From Calditrichota bacterium (GTDB lineage Bacteria; Zhuqueibacterota; Zhuqueibacteria; JANLFK01; Oleimicrobiaceae): a DNA stretch of 34,555 bases. Location of the stretch: positions 1 to 34,555 of the forward strand of contig JACIZP010000333.1 in the NCBI GenBank assembly GCA_014359355.1, written 5' to 3'. The number at the start of each line of letters is the position of its first letter. Within the stretch, counting starts at the first letter, position 1. The notes beneath the pieces were generated by a model. It was not told the DNA's origin. It did no database searches and saw only the letters and a program-made list of their open reading frames with translations. Below are positions 25,555-34,111 of the stretch, in pieces. Both the position numbers and the translations under genes were made by a program.

Positions 25555-25594
25555 CGCTGCGCTTGAGGTACCTTCTTTCCCTCAATTCGCAGCG
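25555..25594 (-). promoter_or_regulatory. Stem-loop in the rpsO-pnp gap, possible pnp control element
   Basis: Outer arms 25555-25561 and 25588-25594 (7 bp) and inner arms 25563-25568 and 25580-25585 (6 bp) form a stem broken by a small bulge, closed by an 11-base loop. It has no T-run. It stands about 50 bases before the pnp start codon, where E. coli has the RNase III-cleaved stem-loop through which PNPase controls its own synthesis. Confidence 0.6.
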
Positions 25595-25612
25595 CGTAGG
25601 AGGCAGAATTGC

Positions 25613-25882
25613 CTACCTGCGAATTCCGAGCTCGTCGATCAAGCGACGATAGCGCTCGACGTCCTTGCGCCGCAGGTACTCGAGGAGTCGCCGCCTCTTG
25701 CCGACCAGCATCATCAGGCCGCGCCTGGAATGGTGGTCCTTGACATGCGTCTCCAAGTGCGCGGTGAGCTCCTTGATGCGCGCGGTCATGAGCGCAATCT
25801 GCGCCTCTGTCCGCCCCGAGTCTACAGGCGTGCTGCCGTACTTGCTGATGAGTTCTGCCTTCTGTTCTTTGGTCAGGGGCAT
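25613..25882 (-). CDS. rpsO: Ribosomal protein S15
   Basis: The product has 89 residues, the standard S15 length, and binds 16S rRNA in the central domain of the 30S subunit. '[20 protein letters not shown]', '[19 protein letters not shown]' and '[12 protein letters not shown]' are the family core. ATG overlaps the ribF stop by one base (TAATG), implying coupled translation. pnp follows. Confidence 0.98.
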   Translation of the reverse strand: MPLTKEQKAELISKYGSTPVDSGRTEAQIALMTARIKELTAHLETHVKDHHSRRGLMMLVGKRRRLLEYLRRKDVERYRRLIDELGIRR

Positions 25883-26832
25883 TAGTCTCTCCTCTCCGTG
25901 TTCTCGAAAAATGCCTGACTTGCCACTACATCTGCTTCAATCTGACGCGCCAAATCATAGGGGGAATCGAAACGGCGTTCGCCGCGTATGCGGCCCAGAA
26001 ACTCGACGCCTATCTCCTTGCCATAGAGCTCTCCCTCATAATCGTAGATGTGCACTTCGAGCACTGTCGCCTCGGTCTCGCCACCGAAAGTGGGGCGAAC
26101 TCCGATATTGAGAATCCCCCGTTTCGTGCGCTCGCCGATCGCAACCCGCACCGCATAGATCCCCGATTGGGGAATCAGCTTCTCCTTTGCTGGGCGGATG
26201 TTGGCAGTGGGGTAGCCCAACTGCCGCCCCAGCCCCCTTCCGCTCACCACGGTGCCCCGCACCGTGTAGTTCCGTCCCAGCAAATGGGCTGCCGCCGCGA
26301 CGTCCCCGTGCGCGAGGAGTTGGCGGATGCGTGTGCTGCTCACTGCGGCCCCATCCACCACGACTTTATGAACTACCTCGACCTCGAAATGCAGTTTCTT
26401 CCCCAGAGCGCGGAGCGTGTCAATCGTGCCCGAGCGGCCTTTGCCAAAGGTGTGGTCATAGCCCACCACCACATCCGATGCTCCGAGGCTCTCACAAAGC
26501 ACACGCTGGACGAATTCCGCAGGGCTCAACTCCGCTATGGCTGCAGTAAAGGGGAGCGCCACCAGGATTTCCACGCCGGTCCCCTCCAACAAGCCAGCCT
26601 TCTCCTCGAACGTGGAAAGGAGATGGAGCACGGGGCGATCTGGTCTGCGCACCACCAGTTGCGGGTGGGGCTCAAAAGTGACCACCACAGCTGGTCGATC
26701 TTTGCGTGCCGCGCGCGCCAGTGTCCTTTGGATGATGGCACGATGGCCGAGGTGCACCCCATCGAAGGTACCGACGGTCACAACAGAGCTTTGTAGAAAC
26801 CCTGAGGGCGGAACGCTACGTACTATCTCCAT
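25882..26832 (-). CDS. ribF: Bifunctional riboflavin kinase/FAD synthetase
   Basis: RibF phosphorylates riboflavin to FMN and adenylates FMN to FAD (EC 2.7.1.26 and 2.7.7.2). The product has 316 residues. The N-terminal adenylyltransferase domain shows '[16 protein letters not shown]' with the HxGH-like motif, and '[15 protein letters not shown]'. The C-terminal kinase domain shows '[15 protein letters not shown]' with the PTAN motif and '[19 protein letters not shown]'. It starts directly after the truB stop and overlaps rpsO by one base. truB-ribF-rpsO is a widely conserved order. Confidence 0.97.
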   Translation of the reverse strand: MEIVRSVPPSGFLQSSVVTVGTFDGVHLGHRAIIQRTLARAARKDRPAVVVTFEPHPQLVVRRPDRPVLHLLSTFEEKAGLLEGTGVEILVALPFTAAIAELSPAEFVQRVLCESLGASDVVVGYDHTFGKGRSGTIDTLRALGKKLHFEVEVVHKVVVDGAAVSSTRIRQLLAHGDVAAAAHLLGRNYTVRGTVVSGRGLGRQLGYPTANIRPAKEKLIPQSGIYAVRVAIGERTKRGILNIGVRPTFGGETEATVLEVHIYDYEGELYGKEIGVEFLGRIRGERRFDSPYDLARQIEADVVASQAFFENTERRD

Positions 26833-27504
26833 TTATCCTGATGGCCGAAAATGCAGGTTCCCTAACTCGTCCACGCCGATGGCCTGCTCTATGCGAAATG
26901 GTCCGATCGCCACCCGCTGCAGCGTTTTCAACGTGGCCCCGCAGCCCAGATACCTACCAAGCTCTGCCACGAGGCTTCGCACATAAGTCCCCTTGCCACA
27001 TTCCACGACAAAATCGACAAAGGGGTGCTTCACCCGCACAGGATCGAAGCGAAACACCTTCACCGTGCGAGGTTCGCGCGCCACCTCCTGCTGCGCCCGT
27101 GCCAATTGATAGAGCCTCTTGCCGCCGACCTTGACGGCGGAATACATGGGCGGTGTTTGCTTGATCTCCCCCACCAGTCGTCCCATCGCCTCCAGCAGGT
27201 GTGCACGACTGAATCGGGTTCGCGAACGAGCACGGCTCACTACCCTGCCGGTGATATCCAAGGTGTCGGTCTCCACGCCGAGCTCCATTATGCCGGTGTA
27301 GACCTTGGGCAGAGCCATGAGCTCCGGTACCTTTTTCGTCGCCGTGCCCACGCAGACCAGGAGCACCCCCTCGGCGAAAGGGTCGAGCGTTCCGCTATGC
27401 CCTACGCGTCGCACCCCGAGCGTCTTCCTCACCAGCTGCACCACATCGAAAGAGGTCCAGCCAATGGGCTTGTTGATGTTCAGGATTAGCCCTTGCTCCG
27501 ACAC
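26833..27504 (-). CDS. truB: tRNA pseudouridine-55 synthase
   Basis: TruB makes pseudouridine at position 55 in the T loop of tRNAs (EC 5.4.99.25). I place the start at GTG 27504, seven bases after the rbfA stop. A longer frame to 27594 would add 30 residues that overlap rbfA and resemble nothing in the family. The product then has 223 residues, a short form. 'NKPIGWTSFDVV' opens the domain, 'GHSGTLDPFAEGVLLV' carries the catalytic Asp, and 'PPMYSAVKVGGKRLYQLAR' and 'VECGKGTYVRSL' follow. No clear PUA domain remains at the C-terminus. It is immediately followed by ribF. Confidence 0.95.
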   Translation of the reverse strand: MSEQGLILNINKPIGWTSFDVVQLVRKTLGVRRVGHSGTLDPFAEGVLLVCVGTATKKVPELMALPKVYTGIMELGVETDTLDITGRVVSRARSRTRFSRAHLLEAMGRLVGEIKQTPPMYSAVKVGGKRLYQLARAQQEVAREPRTVKVFRFDPVRVKHPFVDFVVECGKGTYVRSLVAELGRYLGCGATLKTLQRVAIGPFRIEQAIGVDELGNLHFRPSG

Positions 27505-27511
27505 AAGGGGC

Positions 27512-27874
27512 TCAGTCCTCAGTGCCGGTCCCCTCTGCTCGGCGCAGGAGGGTTTCGATGCGGTCGGCGCGGTCAAGGGTGTCATCGTACACAAAGCGCA
27601 GCTCGGGAGTGTACCTCACTTTAATGCGCGCGCCCAGTTGACTGCGCAGAAAGCCCGCCGCCCGTTGCAGAGCCTGCATCGTCGCCTCGCGGGCTACGGG
27701 GTCATTGAGCGTGGCAACATAAACCTTTGCCAGACGCAGGTCATCGCTCACGGTGACCTCGGTAATGGTCATCTCCCCGACGCCGGGATCCTTCACGTGC
27801 CGGAGGATGATGGCACTGAGCTCGCGCTTGACAAGCTCACCGACGCGCAACGATCTCTTGTACGAAGGATGCAT
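27512..27874 (-). CDS. rbfA: Ribosome-binding factor A
   Basis: RbfA is a KH-fold assembly factor that binds the immature 30S subunit and helps 16S rRNA 5' end maturation. The product has 120 residues, the family norm. 'SLRVGELVKRELSAIIL' is the N-terminal helix, 'ITEVTVSDDLRLAKVYVATL' the central strands, and 'RTPELRFVYDDTLDRADRIE'-like sequence (here YTPELRFVYDDTLDRADR) the C-terminal signature. It stands between ylxP and truB in the classic nusA-infB cluster. Confidence 0.96.
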   Translation of the reverse strand: MHPSYKRSLRVGELVKRELSAIILRHVKDPGVGEMTITEVTVSDDLRLAKVYVATLNDPVAREATMQALQRAAGFLRSQLGARIKVRYTPELRFVYDDTLDRADRIETLLRRAEGTGTED

Positions 27875-27882
27875 TGGCTGCC

Positions 27883-28164
27883 TCAGAGTATTTCTGAGCG
27901 GTAGCCCAGGATTTGCACTTGCCTTTCGCCTTCGACAAAGTTGTAGATCTTGGCCAGCATTTCATCCACGAAGCGCTGCTCATTGCCGATGGTCACCACG
28001 CCGAGAGTCACTCGTTGCCACTTCTCCGTGTCGCCCACTTCTGCTACGCTCACGTTGAAGCGGTTGCGCAGCCGCGCCTTCAGGCTGCTGAGCACGAAGC
28101 GCTTTGATTTCAGCGACCCACTGTCGGGGATGAACAGCTCAAACTGGGAAAGGCCGACAAACAT
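27883..28164 (-). CDS. ylxP: DUF503 family protein (YlxP-like)
   Basis: The product has 93 residues. 'LFIPDSGSLKSKRFVLSSLK' and 'RFNVSVAEVGDTEKWQRVTL' are the DUF503 core, an alpha-beta fold of ferredoxin type. The family sits between infB and rbfA in many bacteria, as here, and is linked to translation or ribosome assembly, but its exact role is unsettled. It starts 26 bases after infB and ends eight bases before rbfA. Confidence 0.92.
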   Translation of the reverse strand: MFVGLSQFELFIPDSGSLKSKRFVLSSLKARLRNRFNVSVAEVGDTEKWQRVTLGVVTIGNEQRFVDEMLAKIYNFVEGERQVQILGYRSEIL

Positions 28165-28190
28165 ACTGTGCTCGCCCTCGGCACCGTGGA

Positions 28191-30815
28191 CTAGAGCTTC
28201 CGCTCCGTCTTGATAACTTCGTACGTCTCGATGATGTCGCCCTCGTGGAGGTCGCTAAAGTTTTCAATGGCAATGCCACATTCAAACCCGGCAGCGACCT
28301 CACGCACGTCGTCTTTGAAGCGCTTGAGCGAGGCGATCTTTCCTTCGTAAATGAGCCGATCGGCGCGATAGACCTTGGCGCGGTCACTCCGCGAAATCTT
28401 GCCGCTCTGCACATAGCACCCTGCGACCACTCCTACCTTGGGCACCCGGAAGATCTGCCGCACCTCGGCAGTGCCGCTGAGCTTCTCGGTAAAGACGGGC
28501 TCGAGCATGCCCTCCAGAGCAGCCTTGACATTCTCCACGGCATCGTAGATGATGTTGTACAGGCGGATGTCGATGTCCTCTTTGGCCGCAAGCTCACGCG
28601 CCTCGATCGTAGGACGAATGTTGAAGCCGATGATAATTGCATCAGAGGCCGAAGCCAGAAGCACGTCCGATTCGGAAATCGCGCCGACGCCCTTGTGCAC
28701 CACGTCCACGGCAACCTCGCCAGTGCTGAGCTTCATGAGGGCATCGGTGAGGGCCTCCACCGACCCGTCCACGTCTGCCTTGACGATGACGCGCAGCTGT
28801 TTTACCCTTCCGTCGCGGATTTCCTTGGAAATCTGGTCCAAGGTCTTGTGGCGCATGCGCCGCGCCTCTTGCTCGCGATGGAGCTGCTGCCTGCGCTGGC
28901 TAATCTCTCGGGACTCGCGCTCGGAACTGACCACCACAAACTTGTCGCCCGCCTGCGGCACTTCGGCAAAGCCGAGGACCTGGGCAGGACAAGAGGGTCC
29001 TGCCTCGGTGATCTTCTTGCCACGATCGTCGAACATACTGCGCACGCGGCCAGCAACCTGCCCTGCGACGAACGGGTCGCCCACGCGGAGCGTTCCGTCT
29101 TGCACCAACACCGTGGCAACCGGCCCTTTGCCCTTGTCCAAACGCGCCTCGATGATGACGCCACGCGCCAGCCGCTTCGGATTGGCCCGCAGCTCGAGGA
29201 GCTCAGCCTCGATAAGGATCATCTCCAGCAGGCGATCTACGCCAAGACCGGTCTTGGCCGAGATTTCGGCGCATTGGTGTTTGCCGCCCCAGCTCTCCAC
29301 AAGTACGCCGTGGTCAGCTAACTGCTGCTTGATGAGGTCCGGATTGGCCCCCGGCTTGTCCACCTTGTTGATGGCCACCACAATCGGCACCCCGGCAGCC
29401 TTGGCGTGATTGATAGCCTCAACCGTCTGAGGCATGACCGCATCGTCGGCAGCCACAACGAGCACGACGATGTCGGTGACCTGTGCCCCACGGGCACGCA
29501 TGGCCGTAAAGGCTTCATGGCCGGGGGTATCGAGGAAGGTGATGGCCTTGCCGTTCACCATCACCTCGTAGGCGCCAATGTGCTGGGTGATGCCCCCAAC
29601 CTCGCCCGCGACGATGTTGCTCTGGCGGATCCGGTCCAACAACGAAGTCTTGCCGTGGTCCACGTGGCCCATGATGGTGACCACCGGAGGTCGCGGCACG
29701 AGGTCCTTTTCGTCCTGTTCCTCTTCCATTGCCTCCAGCAGATCGGCGCCAAACTCCTCCACTTGCTCCACATCATAGCCAAACTCAGAGGCAACCAGGA
29801 CGATGGTGTCCATGTCGAGCCGCTGATTCATGGAAGCCATAACGCCCAGGCGCAAGCACTTGCCAATCACCTCGGCAGGCTCGACCCCCAGCAGATCCGC
29901 CAGCTCTGCTGCTGAGGCGTACTCGGCCACGCGAATGACTTTGCGCTCGGGCAGGACTTCGAGCTCCTCTTCCTCCTGGGCACGTCGGCGTGGTCGTTTG
30001 CGCCCCACGTCGGCCATGCGCGCCAACGTGTCGCGGATGCTCTTCTCGATCTCCTCCTCGGTGAACTGGGGCTTCCGCCGCTTCTGACGCTTGCGGAGCT
30101 TTTCCTTCTTGGCCTCTTCGACTGGCGGCAGGGCAACGGCTTCCTCTTCCGCCTCGACAACGCGCTTCTGACGTTTGCGCTTCTTCTTTTTCTTCGGCTT
30201 CGCCTCTTCGACCAGAGGAGCAGCCTCCGCCCCCTCGGCAACCGGTGGTGCAGCTACAGCCTCTTCAACTTTCTCTTCCTCAACTTTTGGCTCTTCCACC
30301 ACCTCTGCTGGCCGCCTTGCCGGTTCGCCGGTCACCGGGAGCTCAACGATGCGCACCCGGCGGTGTGCGGGCTTCGGGGGTGCGACCTCTTTGGCTTCGG
30401 CAGCGGGTTCCTGCAATGCGGGCTGCACAGGACGGGCCTCTTCGGCTTCCACAGGCGCGGCTTCTGCGACTGGTGCCGGTGCCAGGGGTTCCTCGACCAG
30501 TTTGCGCAGACGTGGCTTGCGTTTGGCGAGCTGGCTGACCGCCTTGATGCGCTCCTGGAGCTCCAGGCGTGCCGCCGCCCACTTTTGCTCCTCCTGCAAC
30601 CTCTTGTCGCGGAGCATTTTGCGGAATTCGCGGTCGGCATCCGAGACGTGGGCGGTCTTGCCGTACTTCTTGACGACCTCCGCGTACGCCTCGTCGGTGA
30701 CCACACTCATCTGGTTGCGCACATCGAACTTGAGGTGCTGCAGAAACTCGATCAGCGCCTCGTTCGAAATGTTGAATTCCTTGGCAACCAGATATACTCG
30801 CCTCTTGGTACTCAA
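28191..30815 (-). CDS. infB: Translation initiation factor IF-2
   Basis: IF-2 is the GTPase that places initiator fMet-tRNA on the 30S subunit and promotes subunit joining. I choose TTG 30815: AAGGAG lies ten bases upstream and the product starts with the IF2_N domain ('[20 protein letters not shown]'). GTG 30851 is in frame but lacks a good site. The product has 874 residues. After IF2_N there is a long charged linker rich in Lys, Glu, Pro and Ala with a tract of [11 protein letters not shown], then a second N-domain, and the GTPase: 'GHVDHGKT' at 383-390, DTPGHEAF and NKVD. C-terminal domains C1 and C2 end in '[20 protein letters not shown]'. Identity is certain; the start is likely. Confidence 0.97.
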   Translation of the reverse strand: MSTKRRVYLVAKEFNISNEALIEFLQHLKFDVRNQMSVVTDEAYAEVVKKYGKTAHVSDADREFRKMLRDKRLQEEQKWAAARLELQERIKAVSQLAKRKPRLRKLVEEPLAPAPVAEAAPVEAEEARPVQPALQEPAAEAKEVAPPKPAHRRVRIVELPVTGEPARRPAEVVEEPKVEEEKVEEAVAAPPVAEGAEAAPLVEEAKPKKKKKRKRQKRVVEAEEEAVALPPVEEAKKEKLRKRQKRRKPQFTEEEIEKSIRDTLARMADVGRKRPRRRAQEEEELEVLPERKVIRVAEYASAAELADLLGVEPAEVIGKCLRLGVMASMNQRLDMDTIVLVASEFGYDVEQVEEFGADLLEAMEEEQDEKDLVPRPPVVTIMGHVDHGKTSLLDRIRQSNIVAGEVGGITQHIGAYEVMVNGKAITFLDTPGHEAFTAMRARGAQVTDIVVLVVAADDAVMPQTVEAINHAKAAGVPIVVAINKVDKPGANPDLIKQQLADHGVLVESWGGKHQCAEISAKTGLGVDRLLEMILIEAELLELRANPKRLARGVIIEARLDKGKGPVATVLVQDGTLRVGDPFVAGQVAGRVRSMFDDRGKKITEAGPSCPAQVLGFAEVPQAGDKFVVVSSERESREISQRRQQLHREQEARRMRHKTLDQISKEIRDGRVKQLRVIVKADVDGSVEALTDALMKLSTGEVAVDVVHKGVGAISESDVLLASASDAIIIGFNIRPTIEARELAAKEDIDIRLYNIIYDAVENVKAALEGMLEPVFTEKLSGTAEVRQIFRVPKVGVVAGCYVQSGKISRSDRAKVYRADRLIYEGKIASLKRFKDDVREVAAGFECGIAIENFSDLHEGDIIETYEVIKTERKL

Positions 30816-30864
30816 CGCCTGCGCACTCCTTGCGTATAGCACCTCTTCCACAGCCGGGTGTCGC

Positions 30865-32112
30865 CTACTCGTTCAATTCTTTGGTGACCGCGGCGACGAT
30901 CTCCTCCGCAGTCTTTTGTCCGATGCCACGAATGTTCATCAGACCCTGGACGTCAGAGTCCAGCACGTCCCGCACGTTCTGCAGCCCCGCGCTCAGCAGC
31001 TTGCGCACTACCGAGGGACGAAGCTCCGCCACCGTCGTAAGCGGCCGGTCCTTGAGCCGCTCCAACTTGATCAAATCCTTGTATTCCGACTCCTTGACCG
31101 GCTGGATGTCATAGCCCGTGAGTCTCGATGCCAAACGCCTGTTCTGCCCTCCTCGCCCGATCGCCAGGGAAATCTGATCGTCAGGCAGCATGGCGATCAC
31201 CGTCTTGTTGTCCTCGTCCAAAATGATGCGCGACGGCTTGGCAGGGCTCAGCGCGCGGCTGACAAAGATCTCCGGCTCACTGCTCCAGTTGATGATGTCG
31301 ATCTTCTCGTTGTTGAGCTCTTTGACGATGGACTGGATGCGAATTCCTTTCATGCCCACACACGCACCCACCGCGTCGATGCGCTTGTCGTTGGAATAGA
31401 CGGCAATCTTGGTACGCTCTCCAGGCTCCCGGGCGATGGCCTTGATTTCGATGATGCCATCGCTGATCTCGGGCACCTCGAGCTCAAACAGTCGGATCAA
31501 GAAGCGCTCGTCTGCCCGCGAAACGATGACCTGCGGACCCTTAGTCGTCTGCTCCACTTTCTTTACGAGCACCTTGATGGTGTCCCCGCGCCGGTAATGC
31601 TCGGTTGGGATCTGCTCGGACGGGGGCATCAACACCTCGGTGCGGTCCACCACCAGGTAGACACCTTCGCGTGCCGTCACCTGACGAATGTCGCCGCTCA
31701 CGATTTCGCCGATCCGTTGCGAAAACTCCTGGTACGTAGACTCCTTCTCCAACTCCTTAAGCCTCTGGCTCAGGTTTTGGCGCGCCGAGAGGATGAGCCG
31801 CCGCCCAAAGCTGCGCGGGTCCACGATCTCCACAAAGTCGTCGCCGATCTCCAAATCGGGCTCGACCTTGCGGGCGGATTCCAGGTCGATCTCGCAAGTC
31901 TCGTCGGTGACTTCCTCCACGATCTTCTTGTTCTGATATATCTCGATCTCGCCCTTTTCGAAATTGACAAAGATGTCGAAGTTGTCGGTGGTGCCAAAGC
32001 GTTTCTTGATCATGCCCATGAACACCGACTCGATGATCTCAGCGAGGACCTCCTTGTCGATGTTGCGCTCCTTGGCCATTTCGGCAAAGGCTTCAACGAT
32101 TTCGCTCTTCAT
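30865..32112 (-). CDS. nusA: Transcription termination/antitermination factor NusA
   Basis: NusA binds RNA polymerase and nascent RNA and modulates pausing, termination and antitermination. The product has 415 residues. Order of domains: N-terminal RNAP-binding domain ('EVLAEIIESVFMGMIKKRFG'), S1 domain ('GEIVSGDIRQVTAREGVYLV'), KH1 and KH2 domains ('VGACVGMKGIRIQSIVKEL' and 'ISLAIGRGGQNRRLASRLTG'), and a C-terminal helix-hairpin-helix ('LMNIRGIGQKTAEEIVAAV'). It starts 48 bases after rimP and is followed by infB, the conserved order. Confidence 0.97.
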   Translation of the reverse strand: MKSEIVEAFAEMAKERNIDKEVLAEIIESVFMGMIKKRFGTTDNFDIFVNFEKGEIEIYQNKKIVEEVTDETCEIDLESARKVEPDLEIGDDFVEIVDPRSFGRRLILSARQNLSQRLKELEKESTYQEFSQRIGEIVSGDIRQVTAREGVYLVVDRTEVLMPPSEQIPTEHYRRGDTIKVLVKKVEQTTKGPQVIVSRADERFLIRLFELEVPEISDGIIEIKAIAREPGERTKIAVYSNDKRIDAVGACVGMKGIRIQSIVKELNNEKIDIINWSSEPEIFVSRALSPAKPSRIILDEDNKTVIAMLPDDQISLAIGRGGQNRRLASRLTGYDIQPVKESEYKDLIKLERLKDRPLTTVAELRPSVVRKLLSAGLQNVRDVLDSDVQGLMNIRGIGQKTAEEIVAAVTKELNE

Positions 32113-32160
32113 ACCAAAAACACCCTCTGCAGCTGATTCCCTTTCAAAGCAAAGTTAGCC

Positions 32161-32610
32161 TCACCACCTGGGCTGCACTTTAGCCAGACGGACGTCTTTG
32201 AGCTCCAAAGTGCGCAACTCTCCCTTACAGTCGAGCACAATGTTCCCGGAACTGACCTGTTTGAGCACGCCGACGACAGTGCGCGACCTTTCCCCTTCCT
32301 GATAGTCGACCTTCAGCGTCCGCTCAAGATTGCGCTGAAAATCGCGCTCCGAACGCAAGGGCCGGTCCAGCCCTGGAGAGGAGACCTCCAAAGTATAGCT
32401 CGTCGGGATGGGGTCCTTGCGGTCCAACAGGTCGGAGATCTTCTGGCTCAGCTCCGCACACCGGGCAAGGGTGATGCCGCCGTCCACATCGACGAATACG
32501 CGGAGGACCTGCCGTCCCGGCCGTCCCTTCAGCTCGACGTCGACGAGGTCAACCTCCTCCCCTGCCAGCGCCTGCTCGACCAACGCGCGAATGTCTTCTT
32601 TGCTCGTCAT
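32161..32610 (-). CDS. rimP: Ribosome maturation factor RimP
   Basis: RimP assists late assembly of the 30S subunit. The product from ATG 32610 has 149 residues, the usual size; a frame to 32694 would include the leader hairpin. 'VDVELKGRPGRQVLRVFVD' with 'GGITLARCAELSQKISDLL' is the N-terminal domain, and 'YTLEVSSPGLDRPLRSERDF' is the family signature joining it to the C-terminal SH3-like domain. The ribosome-binding site is weak (GGCAAGACA). It opens the rimP-nusA-infB operon. Confidence 0.95.
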   Translation of the reverse strand: MTSKEDIRALVEQALAGEEVDLVDVELKGRPGRQVLRVFVDVDGGITLARCAELSQKISDLLDRKDPIPTSYTLEVSSPGLDRPLRSERDFQRNLERTLKVDYQEGERSRTVVGVLKQVSSGNIVLDCKGELRTLELKDVRLAKVQPRW

Positions 32611-32628
32611 TGTCTTGCCACAGTCAAC

Positions 32629-32657
32629 AAAAAAGTGGGTCTGGCTTCGACCCACTT
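32629..32657 (-). terminator. Terminator-like hairpin in the rimP leader
   Basis: A 9-bp stem (32649-32657 with 32633-32641, seven-base loop) is followed on the minus strand by TTTTTT (32634-32629). It lies between the TPR gene and rimP and would end the TPR transcript. The promoter found at 32666-32694 starts RNA just before this hairpin, so the rimP operon must transcribe through it, which makes it a possible attenuator or 5' protective structure. Confidence 0.7.
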
Positions 32658-32665
32658 GCGGCAAA

Positions 32666-32694
32666 AATATATGAAAATCTTGCTTAAGATGCAA
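32666..32694 (-). promoter_or_regulatory. Promoter of the rimP-nusA-infB operon
   Basis: On the minus strand TTGCAT (32689-32694) and TATATT (32666-32671) are 17 bases apart in an AT-rich gap. TAttTTTG, which fits the Bacteroidota -7 consensus, overlaps the -10. The expected start is near 32659. Confidence 0.6.
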
Positions 32695-32719
32695 GAACTT
32701 TTATCCACGCCTCTCCTTT

Positions 32720-33394
32720 CTATCCGCGTACCTCCCCCAGGAGAAGCTGTGCCTGGGTCTTTTCTTGGGCGTCTGGGTACTTGTCCAACAGCAGGCGCAA
32801 CACCCGCTCGGCCTCGTCGCGCTGGCCGGCGAGTGCGTAGCACCTCCCTGCTGCCAAAAGGTGCTTTGGGGCGAGCAGTTCTTCGCCATAGCGCTTGGCG
32901 ACTTCTTCGTAGCGGCGGGCGGCCTGTGCGTAGTTCTTCTCTTGCTCCAGGCACTCGGCCACGGCCGCGTTGGCAGCGGCTGCCAAGAAGCGCACCTTGC
33001 CCACCTTGCGCGCAGCCTTTTCGTAGTACCTCATGGCCTCTGCGTACTCGCCCTGCTCATAAAGCGCATTGCCCAGGTGCAGGAAAGCGAGGCTACCGTT
33101 CTTCGTCCCGCCATAGTCCTCCACGGCGCTGCGCAGGATATCGGTGGCCGAGGTTAGGTCCATCCGCTGATAGGCGCTAAACCCGCGTGCCAGCTCCACG
33201 GCAGCTTTTCCTTCTGCGGCGCGTTTCCCGGCGCGAATCAGTCCCGCAGCCAAGATGATGATCACGATGGCTGCCGCAGCCCCAATGACAAATTTGCTGT
33301 TCTCCTCGAGGTACTTGGTCACCTTGGCGTAGGTGGTGACGAACTTATCTTCCTTGATTTCTCGTCGTGTCAGGCGCTTCTTCGGTTTCAGCAT
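32720..33394 (-). CDS. Membrane-anchored TPR protein (YfgM/Tol-Pal associated type)
   Basis: The product has 224 residues from ATG 33394, with GGGAG five bases upstream. A cytoplasmic basic stretch (2-30) is followed by one membrane helix, 'FVIGAAAAIVIIILAAGLI' (about 34-53). The outside part (60-224) is a run of tetratricopeptide repeats, seen as 'FLHLGNALYEQGEYAEAMRY', 'AECLEQEKNYAQAARRYEEV' and 'AAGRCYALAGQRDEAERVL'. Such proteins are protein-interaction scaffolds; YfgM in E. coli links the Sec translocon to chaperones. The exact partner here is unknown. tRNA-Arg lies directly upstream and shares the promoter. Confidence 0.85.
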   Translation of the reverse strand: MLKPKKRLTRREIKEDKFVTTYAKVTKYLEENSKFVIGAAAAIVIIILAAGLIRAGKRAAEGKAAVELARGFSAYQRMDLTSATDILRSAVEDYGGTKNGSLAFLHLGNALYEQGEYAEAMRYYEKAARKVGKVRFLAAAANAAVAECLEQEKNYAQAARRYEEVAKRYGEELLAPKHLLAAGRCYALAGQRDEAERVLRLLLDKYPDAQEKTQAQLLLGEVRG

Positions 33395-33432
33395 GCTCGC
33401 TCCCAGGCTGATGGTGTCAGTTCGTTTCTCGG

Positions 33433-33507
33433 TGCCCCTAGCAGGACTTGAACCTGCGACACATGGTTTAGGAAACCACTGCTCTATCCGTACTGAGCTA
33501 TAGGGGC
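33433..33507 (-). tRNA. tRNA-Arg, anticodon CCU
   Basis: The minus strand folds with acceptor GCCCCTA/TAGGGGC, anticodon stem GTGGT/ACCAT with a loop TTCCTAA (anticodon CCT, reads AGG), and T arm GCAGG-TTCAAGT-CCTGC. Discriminator is A at 33433; the following bases read CCG, so the terminal CCA is not encoded. Confidence 0.96.
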
Positions 33508-33655
33508 GGATGCGCGCGGTGGCAAGCGTTCTTGCCGGCGACAATTATACAAAATTCGCGCGGCAAACGCAAGGGCATTTTGGCGCAAGGGTGGAAAGGT
33601 GAGGAAACCCAGGAAGCGGAGAATGCAGCAAAGCTGTTTGTCAACCCCACTGGGC
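33508..33655 (-). other. Gap upstream of tRNA-Arg
   Basis: This 148-base gap contains the promoter at 33544-33572 and no visible gene. I see no convincing terminator for the hydrogenase operon that ends at 33656; a TTGACA on the minus strand about 20 bases past that gene has no -10 partner. Confidence 0.5.
33544..33572 (-). promoter_or_regulatory. Promoter of tRNA-Arg and the TPR gene
   Basis: A perfect -10 TATAAT (33544-33549) lies 17 bases downstream of TTGCGT (33567-33572) on the minus strand, about 37 bases before the tRNA 5' end. TTGC at -35 recurs in the other promoters of the window. Confidence 0.78.
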
Positions 33656-34111
33656 TCAGGAAAGGCGGCTGAGGAGTTGCTCAACCGCCTGCGGAATCGC
33701 CTGGCGCACGGCAGGGGTGGTACACTGCTCGACAAAGGTCTCGGTGTCAGCTACCTCCACCGTCAGGACTTCGACAAGTTGCGGTACCGCAATTCCCATG
33801 CGGCGCGCGAGGTCGAGCGCCGCACGCAGGCCGATGTGGTGTGCGGAGAGGAAACTGCCCGGTTCTCCCAGGTCGTCAACGGTGAGCCACTGCAGCGTGC
33901 CCGGAGCGCTGCGACCCGTGCGCACCGAGTCGACGATGATCGCTCGGTCGTAACCCTCCAACAGCTCCGCCAAGTAGAACCCTGCGAGCTGCGTCTCTTT
34001 GACGTCCACCTCCTGCCCTTGCAGACGACGGCCCAGTTCCCGTGCGATGTAAATGCCGACGCCGTCGTCTGCAAGGAGGGTGTTGCCCATCCCCAGGACG
34101 AGCGTTTTCAT
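33656..34111 (-). CDS. [NiFe] hydrogenase maturation endopeptidase
   Basis: The product has 151 residues from ATG 34111, which overlaps the hydrogenase stop (ATGA). The HyaD/HybD/HycI family fold is clear: 'LVLGMGNTLLADDGVGIYIA', with the conserved Gly-Asn and the Asp that contacts nickel, then 'AIIVDSVRTGRSAPGTL' with a second Asp, and 'LSAHHIGLRAALDLA' with the His that completes the nickel site. These proteases sense nickel in the precursor large subunit and cut its C-terminal tail after the CxxC motif. The neighbouring large subunit carries such a tail, so this is very likely its dedicated protease. Confidence 0.93.
   Translation of the reverse strand: MKTLVLGMGNTLLADDGVGIYIARELGRRLQGQEVDVKETQLAGFYLAELLEGYDRAIIVDSVRTGRSAPGTLQWLTVDDLGEPGSFLSAHHIGLRAALDLARRMGIAVPQLVEVLTVEVADTETFVEQCTTPAVRQAIPQAVEQLLSRLS

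Noticed and set aside
30175-32136. 653-residue open frame opposite infB and nusA
   Set aside because: It spans two certain genes and the gap between them. Its Ser/Ala-rich start mirrors the Lys/Glu-rich linker of IF-2.
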